Shown here: positions 26,422-36,309 of the stretch, one piece after another
Position numbering within the stretch: the first letter of the stretch is position 1
Layout of the letters: every line of letters starts with the position of its first letter
Assembly: GCF_000469585.1 (NCBI RefSeq)
Contig: NZ_AWNK01000001.1
Span: 186,731 to 250,730 of the forward strand
Direction of reading: 5' to 3'
Origin: Chrysiogenes arsenatis DSM 11915
Lineage (GTDB): Bacteria; Chrysiogenota; Chrysiogenetes; Chrysiogenales; Chrysiogenaceae
DNA: 64,000 nt
Made by a program: the position numbers and the translations under genes
Notes under the pieces: model-generated
Database searches by the model: none
Told to the model about the DNA's origin: nothing
What the model saw: the letters and a program-made list of their open reading frames with translations, nothing else

Positions 26422-27573
26422 CTATGCAATTTCTACAAGATTAACGGCAAGATGTCGGTGATAGAGAGTACCATCCACTGGTACCCAGAAAGCTGTCTTC
26501 CCTTCGCGTCGTAACGCATCAACCGCGGCGGCGGCGCCCATCGTGTCACCTGAGCGTGAGACGACCAGCGTGTCAGCCAGTGGTGTTGCTTTTTGGACGG
26601 CACACTTTACGAGTGCATTCGCATACACGGCAAATCCGACGGCGGACAGTTTACAGGCGTATTTCTCCAGCAGCGAGTCGTAACGCCCTCCGCCAGCCAG
26701 TCGCAAACTCCGCGTGGCCGAGAATATCTCAAAATAACATCCGGTATAATAATCAAGACACGAGAGTTCCGTCAGATCAATAGTGACTTCGCCCGTGCAG
26801 GTTATTTGCTGTACAAAAGCTTCAAGTTCGTCAAGTGACTGCAGTGATAGGGAGTTACGCACCAGTGTACGCGCACGGGCAATCACCTCTATACCGCCAG
26901 TAAGTTCTGGCAACATAAGGAGTACCTGACGATTACTGTACTGCGTCCCTGAAGCGTCAATCGCACGCTGAAGCTCAGCGATATCTTTTTTATGGAGAGC
27001 CTGCAAAATTTGCTGTTGGCTGTACGTGTCAATGTCAAAGGCCTGCAAAATCCCCGCAATGAATTGCCCATGACCGATGACAATATGCAATGGCTCTTCG
27101 GGGAGAATTTGCTGAATGGCAGCCATAGCAAGATGGAGAATTTCTCGGTCGGCGACCAACGAATCACAGCCGATAAATTCACAGCCCACCTGAATGTTTT
27201 CCGCCTGATTTCCTTCGTGAATATCGACCGCACGAAACACGGGGCCGCTGTAGCACAAACGGGTAAAAGCACCGAGTTGTTCCGCTGAAGCCGCATACGC
27301 CCGAGCTACACCGGGGGTGTAATCTGGCCGTAGCAGTAAGACACGGCCACTATTCGTATCGATAATACGGTAGGTGTCGGCCAGTGTAGCCGTGCTGAGA
27401 GCACGGCAGACCACGTCTTCATACTCTAATGATGGCGTATACACCCGTTGGTAACCCCACTGCGCAAACAATTCGAGCGAATAGTGCTGAATCGCAGCGA
27501 GCGTTTTCGCGCGGTGATCGGTATAGGCGAGAAACCCGCGTGGGATATCGCGCGGTTCATTGCGATGCGGCAT
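26422..27573 (-). CDS. hisZ: ATP phosphoribosyltransferase regulatory subunit
   Basis: A 383-residue histidyl-tRNA-synthetase-like protein lacking the tRNA anticodon domain; HisZ partners with the short form of HisG to catalyse and feedback-control the first step of histidine synthesis. The core reads LLLRPDYTPGVARAYA, then AENIQVGCEFIGC and LRLAGGGRYDSLLEKY. Length and the lack of a true synthetase C-terminus favour HisZ over HisS. It overlaps the end of serA by 17 bp. The presence of HisZ predicts a short HisG elsewhere in the genome. Confidence 0.92.
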   Translation of the reverse strand: MPHRNEPRDIPRGFLAYTDHRAKTLAAIQHYSLELFAQWGYQRVYTPSLEYEDVVCRALSTATLADTYRIIDTNSGRVLLLRPDYTPGVARAYAASAEQLGAFTRLCYSGPVFRAVDIHEGNQAENIQVGCEFIGCDSLVADREILHLAMAAIQQILPEEPLHIVIGHGQFIAGILQAFDIDTYSQQQILQALHKKDIAELQRAIDASGTQYSNRQVLLMLPELTGGIEVIARARTLVRNSLSLQSLDELEAFVQQITCTGEVTIDLTELSCLDYYTGCYFEIFSATRSLRLAGGGRYDSLLEKYACKLSAVGFAVYANALVKCAVQKATPLADTLVVSRSGDTMGAAAAVDALRREGKTAFWVPVDGTLYHRHLAVNLVEIA

Positions 27574-29128
27574 CAGTCAGCTCCAACTGTAGACAGTCGA
27601 TAACATTATTCAGCGATGCAATTTCAGCAAGGACATCAGCACTGACGGGAGAGTCGATATTGACCATACACAGCGCTTCGTCTGCTCCGCGAATACCAAG
27701 CTTCATATTGGCGATATTAACCCCTTTTTGTCCAAGCAATGTGCCGATATCCCCTATGACCCCTGGACGGTTATAGTTGCGGAAGAAAAGGATAATCCCG
27801 GCCGGTACCGCTTCGATGCGATAGCCGTTCACTTCAACAATGCGCGGGAACTTATCTGCCAGTAATGTGCCCGTAATGGAAGCGTTATCGGTCGACATCA
27901 CCAGCTCATTGACAAACGAACCGCCAGCATCACCCCGTGACGTCGTGAACGCCACACCTTGATCGGCGAGTAAAAACGGCGCATTGATGTCGTTGACGTC
28001 AGACACTTTCATCGCTTTTAAGAAACTTTTAATAGCACCGTTTTCGATAGCATTCGTCGTGATATCAGCAATTTTCCCATTCAATTCGATAGTGAAATTT
28101 TTCGTCTTGCGGTCAAGTTGCGCCAGAATAGATGCCAGCTTGCCAGCGAGATCAAGGTAACCAGCGATGTTCACTTCGTTTGATTCGGCAATAACCGGCA
28201 AGTTGATCGAACCAGCAACGTAACCGCTTTGCAGGTAATTCAAAACTTTACTCACGATATCGACACACACACCTTCTTGCGCCTTGGTCGTCGCGGCACC
28301 AATATGCGGTGTGGTGAAAATCTTCGGATGTTGAACGGCGCGATTCTCCGCTCCAGCTGGTTCATTTTGGTACACATCAACGGCAGCAGCTGTCAGCTGA
28401 CCAGTATCCAACGCGGCAATAAGATCGTCTTCTACCACCAGTTTCCCGTTCGCGATATTGACGAAGATGGCCCCTTTTTTCATCTGGGCAAACACATCGG
28501 CGTGAAACATCCCTTCGGTTTCAGGAGTACGTGCACAAGCCGCTACTACCACATCAGAACGTTCAAGGAGATCCTGAAACGGTAGCAAAGCTATGGCATC
28601 GCCGCTATTGCGCACATACGGATCACAGGCGATGACGTCCATGTTAAGCGCGGTTGCATACGCTGCAAGTTTATGTCCCACATTGCCGTATCCAACTATG
28701 CCGAGTGTTTTCCCACCGAGTTCCGTGCCAACCAACCGAGCGCGATCCCAAACCCCGTTTTGCAGGTCAAGCGATGCTTCCCATAAGCGGCGCGCTGCCG
28801 CAATAATCAGACATAATCCAAGTTCAGCGGCCGCTGTGCTGGAAATATCCGGCGAATGCAAGACGACAACGCCGGCTTTGCTCGCAGCTTCTACATCAAT
28901 ATTGTAAGAGCCGACTCCAGCCCGCCCAATCACTTTCAAAGCTGGTGCCGCCGCAATCAACGCAGCACTGATCGTAGTATGGCTCCGTACGATAATCGCT
29001 TCGGCTTGACACAGGTGTTGCCGGATTTCTTCTTCTGAAGGGGAATCGAGCAGGACAATGGTATGTCCCGATTGTTGTAGGACTTTTTCTGCTGGAGCTT
29101 CCAGCCGATCACAGACGACTATATTCAT
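27557..29128 (-). CDS. serA: D-3-phosphoglycerate dehydrogenase
   Basis: SerA oxidises 3-phosphoglycerate to phosphohydroxypyruvate, the first step of serine synthesis. The 523-residue chain is the long form: substrate/nucleotide-binding domains (GIVGYGNVGHKLAAYA; catalytic Arg, Glu and His in ANGKLV, DVYQNEPA and TPHIGAATT), an intervening ASB domain and a C-terminal ACT domain (about residues 450-520) for serine feedback. It overlaps the aminotransferase upstream by 4 bp, which suggests that the two act in sequence. Confidence 0.97.
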   Translation of the reverse strand: MNIVVCDRLEAPAEKVLQQSGHTIVLLDSPSEEEIRQHLCQAEAIIVRSHTTISAALIAAAPALKVIGRAGVGSYNIDVEAASKAGVVVLHSPDISSTAAAELGLCLIIAAARRLWEASLDLQNGVWDRARLVGTELGGKTLGIVGYGNVGHKLAAYATALNMDVIACDPYVRNSGDAIALLPFQDLLERSDVVVAACARTPETEGMFHADVFAQMKKGAIFVNIANGKLVVEDDLIAALDTGQLTAAAVDVYQNEPAGAENRAVQHPKIFTTPHIGAATTKAQEGVCVDIVSKVLNYLQSGYVAGSINLPVIAESNEVNIAGYLDLAGKLASILAQLDRKTKNFTIELNGKIADITTNAIENGAIKSFLKAMKVSDVNDINAPFLLADQGVAFTTSRGDAGGSFVNELVMSTDNASITGTLLADKFPRIVEVNGYRIEAVPAGIILFFRNYNRPGVIGDIGTLLGQKGVNIANMKLGIRGADEALCMVNIDSPVSADVLAEIASLNNVIDCLQLELTDAASQ

Positions 29129-30276
29129 CTCTGATACCTTTCTTGGAGGATTTTTTGGGCGGCGCTGACACCATCACCCATCCTAAATGAATATCCGAAA
29201 TGATCAAGTGCCATCTCCATGGCGCTGATCGATATCACCACATCAAAGGTGTCGACGTAGCCCATGTGGTTGATGCGAATGATTTTACCAGTTAGATGAT
29301 CCTGACCGCCAGCAAAGGTCACGCCCATTGTATCGCGCACATATTTGACAAATTTTTTCCCATCGACCGATTCAGGCAAAAAGGCACCTGTGCACGAAAG
29401 GGCCGGCGCCTGCGGCGCTAACAATTTCAGTCCAAGCGCTTCGAGCCCCGCACGTGTGGCACGCGCCAAGATATCATGCCGCGCAAATAAGACAGGCAAC
29501 GTTTCCTGACGAATCATCTCCAACACTTCATCAAGCCCGATGATCAGCGAGGCGGCTGGCGTATAGGCGGTTGTCTGATCAGCGAGTGCTTTGCGCTCTT
29601 TTTTGAAGTCAAAGTAAAAGCGGGGGAGATCGGCGCGGCTGTTTTTCTGCCATGCTTTTTCACTCACACCTACGCAGGCCAGACCAGGCGGCAGCATCAG
29701 TGCTTTTTGCGAACCAACCACCAGCACATCGATCCCGTCGCGATCCATGGCAAGGTCAGCCACACCAACGGCCGTAATCCCATCTACCACGTACACAACA
29801 TTCGGGTACTGACGCACGATCTCGCCAACCTCACGAATCGGATGCGCCACCGTCGCAGACGTATCGCACGCCTGAATAAAAACGCCCCCGATAGAAGGAT
29901 CATTTTTGAGCGCCACGGCAATATCATCAGGATTGACCGGCACGCCCCAGTCGCTATTGATCCAGACAACTTCCAATCCATACGCTTGGGCAATTTTCCC
30001 CCAACGCTCGCCAAACTTTCCGCCATTGACAACCAAGGCTTTTTCACCGCGACACAGAAAGTTGATAACAGAACCTTCCATGGCACCAGAGCCACTGCAA
30101 GCAAGCATCAGGACATCGTTTTTCGTCTGGAACAAGTATTGCAAACCCGCTTCAACGCGGGCAAAAATCTCGGAAAATTGGGGTGTGCGGTGATGCATAG
30201 CGGGGTGTGCCATCCGCAAAGAAACTGATTCGGGAACCGGAGTTGGGCCAGGAGCCATCAGGTAACACTTTTGCAT
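29125..30276 (-). CDS. Class V aminotransferase (alanine-glyoxylate/serine type)
   Basis: A 383-residue PLP enzyme of the serine-pyruvate/alanine-glyoxylate aminotransferase group. The PLP lysine is in VVGSQKALMLPPG; other blocks are MAPGPTPVPE, HRTPQFSEIF and CSGSGAMEG. Since its gene is translationally joined to serA (ATGA overlap) and no serC is seen here, it may serve as the phosphohydroxypyruvate or serine-forming transaminase; this is inference from position. The ATG at 30276 (MQKCYLMAPG) is preferred over 30291, because family members begin there. Confidence 0.88.
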   Translation of the reverse strand: MQKCYLMAPGPTPVPESVSLRMAHPAMHHRTPQFSEIFARVEAGLQYLFQTKNDVLMLACSGSGAMEGSVINFLCRGEKALVVNGGKFGERWGKIAQAYGLEVVWINSDWGVPVNPDDIAVALKNDPSIGGVFIQACDTSATVAHPIREVGEIVRQYPNVVYVVDGITAVGVADLAMDRDGIDVLVVGSQKALMLPPGLACVGVSEKAWQKNSRADLPRFYFDFKKERKALADQTTAYTPAASLIIGLDEVLEMIRQETLPVLFARHDILARATRAGLEALGLKLLAPQAPALSCTGAFLPESVDGKKFVKYVRDTMGVTFAGGQDHLTGKIIRINHMGYVDTFDVVISISAMEMALDHFGYSFRMGDGVSAAQKILQERYQR

Positions 30277-30310
30277 GAATTCTCGCCTCAAACAAAGGGA
30301 TATAGGCGCA

Positions 30311-32005
30311 TTAACGCGCCGTTTCTACAATGGAATCGATTTGGAAAAAAAGAAAAGCCGTGCCACCTGTCGGCGCTCCCGCTCTATTGCGATAGTTCAT
30401 CAACACCGCAATTTCGCGCCGCCCATCGCCATTGACGTCGACAAAAGCTGCATCACTCATCACCGCACGGGAAATGTAGACACTGCGATAGACTTCATGG
30501 AATGAGGCACCGCTTTGCTGGAGCAAGCGCAGATCTGAACCCTTAAAGGCCGTGGCAACGCTGAGAAAACCAAGAAATGGTTCGTTGTTCATGCCAACTA
30601 TGTACGGTGTTCCCCCGGCAACAATCGGGAGCACCCGCCGTTTGGCGTACAGTCGAATATCGTCACTGAGCACCATTGGCACTAAAAATGCGCCAAAATC
30701 AGCTGGGGTTGCGCCAAGCTGGCGATAGCTATTGTCAAATAACGCAATGCGCCCATCGGCGGTATAGTTCAACCACTGGTCGCCCACACGCGCGGCACCA
30801 ACTAATTCAACGTTACGTTTGGAAAGCTCTTCCGTGGTAACGATCTCCCCGCCTTGCAGTGTAAAGCGATGAATTGATCCGCCCATAAGTTCGGTTGGCG
30901 CCACTTTTTGCAATAGAATTTCGCTCGTGCCATTTTCTAGGTAGGTGCGATAGATAACGACATCAAAAAATGTCTTCTGACGTGCTATCCCTTGCGACAG
31001 AATATGATACTGCAACGTATAAATTCGCTTTCCGTCAAATACGCTGGCATAAATTTCCTGAACGCCATCACCATCCATGTCGGCAGCAACAATGGAAAGG
31101 GGTGCGCCCGACGCGGAGCGATCCTGCGAAAGAATCTTCATCTCACCTTGTTCTAAAGAGACCAGCGCAACCGTTCCATCGCCCAACAGCGCCATTTCCG
31201 GGATACCGTCGTTATTGATGTCGATCGGATCGAATACGCGGAAGTTCGGGTCAATACGCCGTGTCTGCCACGCACCAAGAATAGCGGCTTCGGCAGAATC
31301 AGCACTCGTCACTTGCTCAGTGTAGAACTCGCGCAGTGCAAAGTCACCTTCAGCCAGTGTAAGGAAACTCGCGCCATCAATGAGTTTATAAAGCAAACTT
31401 TGCGTGCCACCGGTACGGTGTTCGCTGAGGTCAAGCACCACGTCGACATTCAGACGGCGGGTAAGTTTCGGGAAGGTTTCAGGGGTGAGTTCCGTAATGC
31501 CGAGCTCTTGCTTCGTCCGTTCAACGTGTAACGTGTTTACCAGCTCAAACGTGCCGGTTTTGGCGAGACTAAGCTCCATTTCCTGATTCAGGCTACTGTG
31601 CGCTTCGCCCAAATAGAGAAGCTTGACGCCCCGTTCGCCAGAGCGGATACGCATGCCATTGCGAAGTTCTTGGTTGCTAGCCACACGACGCGCTAACCAA
31701 TCATTGCCCATGCTCTGACGAGTGAGCTGCACAAGCCCGACCAGGGATTCGCGTTGCCCAAGGTATTCGTCAGTAAGGGGGTGACGAATCGCTTCGCCAA
31801 CGGCATACACGCGGAGATATTGACCGGAGCGGACTTCTCCTTCAGTAATTCGTACCGTTGTCGTGGCTCCAAGAGAGGAAAGAACCGTGCCGGAAGCCTT
31901 TGGGAAGAGTGCTCCCAACTCACGTGCCAGATGATCGGTCGTATACGCAACGCTCATGGTTGGGATCAGTATGAGCAGCAGGAAAAGCCAAAAACGTGAT
32001 TGCAT
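30311..32005 (-). CDS. Exported FG-GAP/VCBS-repeat protein
   Basis: A 564-residue protein with a clear signal peptide (MQSRFWLFLLLILIPTMSVA). The first half has a domain of unknown type (LGEAHSSLNQEMELSL and VDVVLDLSEHR), perhaps related to FlgO/LpoB-like periplasmic domains. The rest contains calcium-binding FG-GAP-type repeats: DINNDGIPEMALLGDG, ADMDGDGVQEIYASVFD and DVNGDGRREIAVLMNY. It is probably periplasmic or surface-exposed. The downstream aminotransferase starts 35 bp later; no shared function is evident. Confidence 0.8.
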   Translation of the reverse strand: MQSRFWLFLLLILIPTMSVAYTTDHLARELGALFPKASGTVLSSLGATTTVRITEGEVRSGQYLRVYAVGEAIRHPLTDEYLGQRESLVGLVQLTRQSMGNDWLARRVASNQELRNGMRIRSGERGVKLLYLGEAHSSLNQEMELSLAKTGTFELVNTLHVERTKQELGITELTPETFPKLTRRLNVDVVLDLSEHRTGGTQSLLYKLIDGASFLTLAEGDFALREFYTEQVTSADSAEAAILGAWQTRRIDPNFRVFDPIDINNDGIPEMALLGDGTVALVSLEQGEMKILSQDRSASGAPLSIVAADMDGDGVQEIYASVFDGKRIYTLQYHILSQGIARQKTFFDVVIYRTYLENGTSEILLQKVAPTELMGGSIHRFTLQGGEIVTTEELSKRNVELVGAARVGDQWLNYTADGRIALFDNSYRQLGATPADFGAFLVPMVLSDDIRLYAKRRVLPIVAGGTPYIVGMNNEPFLGFLSVATAFKGSDLRLLQQSGASFHEVYRSVYISRAVMSDAAFVDVNGDGRREIAVLMNYRNRAGAPTGGTAFLFFQIDSIVETAR

Positions 32006-32073
32006 CGTGTATATCTCTCCATAATCTTGAGTATTTCAACAGAGCAATTGCCTCAGCAAGATTCAGCAACGTT

Positions 32074-33963
32074 CTACGGCTCCAAGAAGCTACGCAGCAC
32101 TTTTGAACGGGTCGGGTGACGCAGTTTGCGAAGTGCTTTGGCTTCGATCTGGCGAATCCGTTCCCGCGTTACATTAAACTTTTTACCAACCTCTTCGAGT
32201 GTATGGTCGGAGTCAGTATCAATGCCAAAACGGAGTTTGAGCACTTCTGCCTCACGCGGGCTTAGCGTGTGCAACACGTCGCGCACTTGCTCTTTCAGGT
32301 TAAAGGTAATGACCGCTTCGGCGGGAGAAATCGAATTTTTATCTTCGATAAAATCGCCAAGCGAGGAATCTTCTTCTTCACCAATCGGAGTTTCAAGACT
32401 GATTGGTTCTTTCGCGATTTTCAGCACTTTGCGAACTTTTTCAACCGGCAAAACCATCCGTTCCGCAATCTCTTCGGGCGTCGGTTCGCGACCAAGTTCC
32501 TGCACCAGGGTACGACTGGTGCGCACCAGTTTATTGATGGTTTCAATCATGTGCACCGGAATACGGATCGTGCGCGCTTGATCGGCAATCGCGCGGGTAA
32601 TGGCCTGACGAATCCACCACGTAGCATAGGTCGAAAACTTGTAGCCACGGCGATATTCGAACTTATCGACCGCCTTCATAAGGCCGATGTTTCCTTCCTG
32701 AATCAGGTCAAGGAACTGAAGACCACGGTTGGTATATTTTTTCGCAATCGATACGACCAAGCGAAGGTTCGCTTCAATCAGTTGCATTTTTGCGGCTTTG
32801 GACTCTGCTTCCCCTTCGTTAACACGCTGAACGATGACCATAAATTCGCTGTAGTGAATTCCGGTAATCCGCTCCACTTCTTCAAATTTAGCGTAGGCAC
32901 CCTTTACCGTTCCGGCGAGTTTACACAAGTCGGCTTCGCGCAAAGCACCTTTCTTTCTGCGTCCGGTAATAATTGTTACCGGCTCACCGTCGGCAATGCG
33001 CAGCAAAATTTCGCGGTTTGTATCGGCCATTTTTTCGCACTTGGCAATTTCGGCATCGGCACGGCGAATATCGGTATAGAGAGACTTCATAATATTGCTG
33101 ATGCGTGAAACCGTTTCGTTTGTCAGACGAATATCAGTCAGCATTTGGATCATTTCACGAATAGCCGCCTGCTCTAAAGCTGGCGATTCAAGGCGCAAGT
33201 CAGGCAGTGTTGCACTGAGTACGGCAATTTTTTCGATCGATTCAATAATGAATGTGCGCGTTTCCACCGCGCTTTCAGAGCGAACCGGGCGGACGTGCTC
33301 TTCGCCATCCTCGTCTACTTCTTCGTCATCATTAACCGCATCGGTATCGTGCCCAAGAATCCCCATGCTGCCAACTTCGTCGTCAAGCATGATCACATCT
33401 TTCAGGCTGATCTCTTCTGCCTTGAGGCGATCCCCAAGTTCAACTAATTCTGCAACCGCTTTTGGGATAACAATCAGCGCGCTGATCATTTTTTCATATC
33501 CCGCTTCGATCCGCTTCGCGATTTCCACTTCCCCTTCGCGGGTCAGAAGTGGAACCGAACCCATCTCCTTGAGGTAGAGGCGAACAGGATCATCAGTGCG
33601 GAAAGAAGTGTCAGGACTCAGGTCGAGGGTCGCCTCGTCTTCTTCTTCCTCTTCTTCAGCATGTGGCGTGTCTCGTTCTTCGTCCATCACAAGAGGAGTA
33701 AAGTCTTCCTCTTCGTCATGGTCAGCTTCGTGATCGACCTCATCGCTTGTTGTCCCTTTGCGGGCAATTATCGTTTCTGCCGTTTCCGCCACGACCTTAA
33801 TTCCAAGCTTGGACAGCTCGCTCATCACGGTATCAAGCTTTTCTGGATCAACTACCGCCTCATCAGGCAAATAGTTGTTGAGTTCATCATACGTGATGAA
33901 CCCTCTTTTTTTGGCATACTGGATCAATTCGAGAAACTTTTTTTCCATCATCGATGTACTCAT
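32074..33963 (-). CDS. rpoD: RNA polymerase primary sigma factor RpoD
   Basis: The 629-residue housekeeping sigma factor. Region 1.2 ([20 protein letters not shown]), region 2 ([20 protein letters not shown] and [20 protein letters not shown]), region 3 and region 4 ([20 protein letters not shown]) are all intact. Between 1.2 and 2 lies the large non-conserved insert typical of proteobacterial-type RpoD. The N-terminal region 1.1 is very acidic ([12 protein letters not shown]). It starts directly after the dnaG stop, the classic macromolecular-synthesis pair, lacking rpsU. Confidence 0.98.
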   Translation of the reverse strand: MSTSMMEKKFLELIQYAKKRGFITYDELNNYLPDEAVVDPEKLDTVMSELSKLGIKVVAETAETIIARKGTTSDEVDHEADHDEEEDFTPLVMDEERDTPHAEEEEEEDEATLDLSPDTSFRTDDPVRLYLKEMGSVPLLTREGEVEIAKRIEAGYEKMISALIVIPKAVAELVELGDRLKAEEISLKDVIMLDDEVGSMGILGHDTDAVNDDEEVDEDGEEHVRPVRSESAVETRTFIIESIEKIAVLSATLPDLRLESPALEQAAIREMIQMLTDIRLTNETVSRISNIMKSLYTDIRRADAEIAKCEKMADTNREILLRIADGEPVTIITGRRKKGALREADLCKLAGTVKGAYAKFEEVERITGIHYSEFMVIVQRVNEGEAESKAAKMQLIEANLRLVVSIAKKYTNRGLQFLDLIQEGNIGLMKAVDKFEYRRGYKFSTYATWWIRQAITRAIADQARTIRIPVHMIETINKLVRTSRTLVQELGREPTPEEIAERMVLPVEKVRKVLKIAKEPISLETPIGEEEDSSLGDFIEDKNSISPAEAVITFNLKEQVRDVLHTLSPREAEVLKLRFGIDTDSDHTLEEVGKKFNVTRERIRQIEAKALRKLRHPTRSKVLRSFLEP

Positions 33964-35799
33964 CTATATTTTGCCTCCGGGGTCAATTTCCTTTTTCAAC
34001 TGAAGATGTTCTTGCAAAACAGCACTCAACTTTTTTTGGGCCTCCGGTGAAGGGTCGCTTGCTAATACGCGAATCTGCCCTTCCAGCTCTTCTATCTGTC
34101 GCTCCTGATAGAGGCGAAATACCTTCGCAATGACGTCCTCCAACACTCGATCACTGCCATCCATCCCCGTATCAACTTGATGCACATGACGCAACAATCC
34201 AGCAAACGACCCATCGGAGAGTTGCTGAACAATGGCGTTCACCGTCAGTCCGTCGTTGTGTAGGTCGGTCGCTTGGTGCAACAGGGAGTTATATGGCTCA
34301 TGTAGAATATCGGTGCCTATTTTATCCACCAGATTCTCAAAAGCTGTATCGGACGAAAACATCACGCTCAGAAGGTATTTCTCAAGGTAGTTTTTATCAA
34401 CAGTTATTTTTCCTTGCAGTACATTTTGCATCCCACCATGTGTGGATGGGGTTTGAGAATAATACGGACGCTTTTTTTCATACGAGTTTGTAGAATGTGC
34501 CGTACGATACGGCGATTCGTTCCGCGGCGCTTGCGGGGGGGTACTGGGACGAATCGCTGTCGCATACACATCAATACCTGAACGGCGCGTGAGATAATTG
34601 TAGTATGCCTGACGCTTGATGGTATCTTGAATCGATTCGAGCAATACCTTGAGCTCACGTAACACCGTAGTGGTGCTGTTAATATCGCCACGCGCAGTTT
34701 CCAGTTGGTAATCAATATAAAATTCACCCAAATCACGCGCTTTTCCGATCAATTCGTTAAAGTCGCTCTCCCCCTGCCGCAATAAAAACGTGTCAGGATC
34801 GTCGCCAGCAGGGAGGAAAACGGCTCGCAAAGGATTCAGGCACTTCCCCAATAACGAAACCGTGCGCAACGCGGCTTTGGTTCCTGCATCATCGCCATCA
34901 AATACAAGGTAGAGATCGGTTTTTGCCCCCAGCAAATGGAGATGCTCCTCCCCAAGCGCCGTTCCCATCACTGCTACGGTTTCAGTAAAGCCGTACTGAT
35001 GCGCACGAATCACATCGAAATACCCTTCTACAAGAATCGCACGACGGCGACTTCGTATCGATGGACGCGCAATGTGGTACCCATAGAGAAGTTCTTTTTT
35101 CTTAAACAGAATACTTTCAGGTGAATTCATATATTTTGCTGGAGAGCGTCCCGAAAGGTCGCGCCCACCAAATCCCGCGATATTGCCCTGTCCGTCGCAA
35201 ATAGGGAACATCAGCCGTTGCCGAAAACGGTCGTACCACGATTGATCTTCATCCTTCTGAGCGATCAAACCCAAACGCGCCAAATCATCATGCCGTGCTG
35301 CAAAAGCTTTTAAGAGCGTTTCGCGCGTTCCATCCGCATAGCCAATGGCAAACTGATCGATCAATGGGCGGGGAATAGAGCGCTGCTCCAAGTACTCTTG
35401 TGCGTGTGGAGCATGCTCCAGAGTACTGCGAAAGCTCATCAAAATCGTTTGATTCAGTTCCCACAACGGCTGACGCGGGTCGACGCCTTCATTGGCATCC
35501 TGCTCATACTCCAGCGTCACCCCATAGCGTTCGGCAAGGTGTTCGATAGCGTCAACAAACCCCAGCCCCATCTTTTCATCCAGAAATGTCAGCGCGTTGC
35601 CACTGGCTCCACAGCCAAAACAATGATAGACCCCTTTCGCGGGCGTAACATGAAAAGAAGGGGATTTTTCCTGATGAAACGGACAACATCCTTTATAGCT
35701 ATTGCCGCCTTTTTTTAGGTTCACATACGGCGAAAGGATATCAACAATATCCACCCGATCGAGGACTCTTTCGACTGATTCGCGACGAATTCGTTTCAT
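33964..35799 (-). CDS. dnaG: DNA primase
   Basis: DnaG makes RNA primers at the replication fork. The 611-residue chain has the CHC2 zinc motif (CPFHQEKSPSFHVTP, then HCFGCGASGNALTFL), the RNA polymerase core, the TOPRIM metal site (LVEGYFDVIRAHQYG; LVFDGDDAGTKAAL) and a C-terminal helical domain (from about residue 450) that binds the DnaB helicase. A low-complexity linker with Ser/Thr/Pro separates them. It shares no gap with rpoD (adjacent stop and start), so the genes are cotranscribed. Confidence 0.98.
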   Translation of the reverse strand: MKRIRRESVERVLDRVDIVDILSPYVNLKKGGNSYKGCCPFHQEKSPSFHVTPAKGVYHCFGCGASGNALTFLDEKMGLGFVDAIEHLAERYGVTLEYEQDANEGVDPRQPLWELNQTILMSFRSTLEHAPHAQEYLEQRSIPRPLIDQFAIGYADGTRETLLKAFAARHDDLARLGLIAQKDEDQSWYDRFRQRLMFPICDGQGNIAGFGGRDLSGRSPAKYMNSPESILFKKKELLYGYHIARPSIRSRRRAILVEGYFDVIRAHQYGFTETVAVMGTALGEEHLHLLGAKTDLYLVFDGDDAGTKAALRTVSLLGKCLNPLRAVFLPAGDDPDTFLLRQGESDFNELIGKARDLGEFYIDYQLETARGDINSTTTVLRELKVLLESIQDTIKRQAYYNYLTRRSGIDVYATAIRPSTPPQAPRNESPYRTAHSTNSYEKKRPYYSQTPSTHGGMQNVLQGKITVDKNYLEKYLLSVMFSSDTAFENLVDKIGTDILHEPYNSLLHQATDLHNDGLTVNAIVQQLSDGSFAGLLRHVHQVDTGMDGSDRVLEDVIAKVFRLYQERQIEELEGQIRVLASDPSPEAQKKLSAVLQEHLQLKKEIDPGGKI

Positions 35800-36028
35800 A
35801 GTTTCCTTGGCTCACCGTTGCTGCATCCATCTGTCTGCTTATCATAGCATCTACTCATCGCAAGAAGGGCAGATTTCTAGCACTTTTCTTCCATAAGAAG
35901 CAATGCCTACTCTTGTGCACACTGCGACAACAATGCCCTTATGCAGGCAAGAGCATGCCAGAGCACCTCTTGTCTTTTCCCAACTGTTGCAGTACTATGC
36001 GCACATCCTACGTTCGTTGAGGTGCTTT

Positions 36029-36298
36029 ATGGCGAATAAATTTGACGCAGTTGCCGTCAAGTTCAAATGTCTTTCTGATCCCACTCGCCTCCAGATTCTC
36101 CACTTTCTCCTTGAAGGGGAAAAATGCGTTGGCGATGTTGCCGCGCATGTCAATACGACTCAAGCGAATGTATCCAAACATCTTTCTCTCCTCAAAGCTT
36201 CTGGGCTGGTGAGTGCGCGCAAGCAAGGGATGCATGTTTTTTACTCCGTAGTCGGCGATAAGGTACAGCGCTTGTGCGACCTGATGTGTAAAGAATAA
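36029..36298 (+). CDS. ArsR-family transcriptional repressor
   Basis: An 89-residue winged helix-turn-helix regulator: FKCLSDPTRLQILHFLLEGE, KCVGDVAAHVNTTQANVSKH (recognition helix) and LKASGLVSARKQGMHVFYSV. The ECVCD metal box of ArsR/SmtB is represented only by KCVGD, so it is probably not an arsenic sensor; other inputs such as redox at cysteines are possible. The ATG at 36029 follows GAGGTG; the frame is open further upstream. It lies 11 bp before the cyclase gene and may regulate that operon. Confidence 0.85.
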   Translation: MANKFDAVAVKFKCLSDPTRLQILHFLLEGEKCVGDVAAHVNTTQANVSKHLSLLKASGLVSARKQGMHVFYSVVGDKVQRLCDLMCKE

Positions 36299-36309
36299 GA
36301 GGGGGAGCT

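Noticed and set aside
32269-33108. Plus-strand frame of 279 codons opposite rpoD
   Set aside because: rpoD regions 1-4 are intact on the minus strand; the frame has no independent support.
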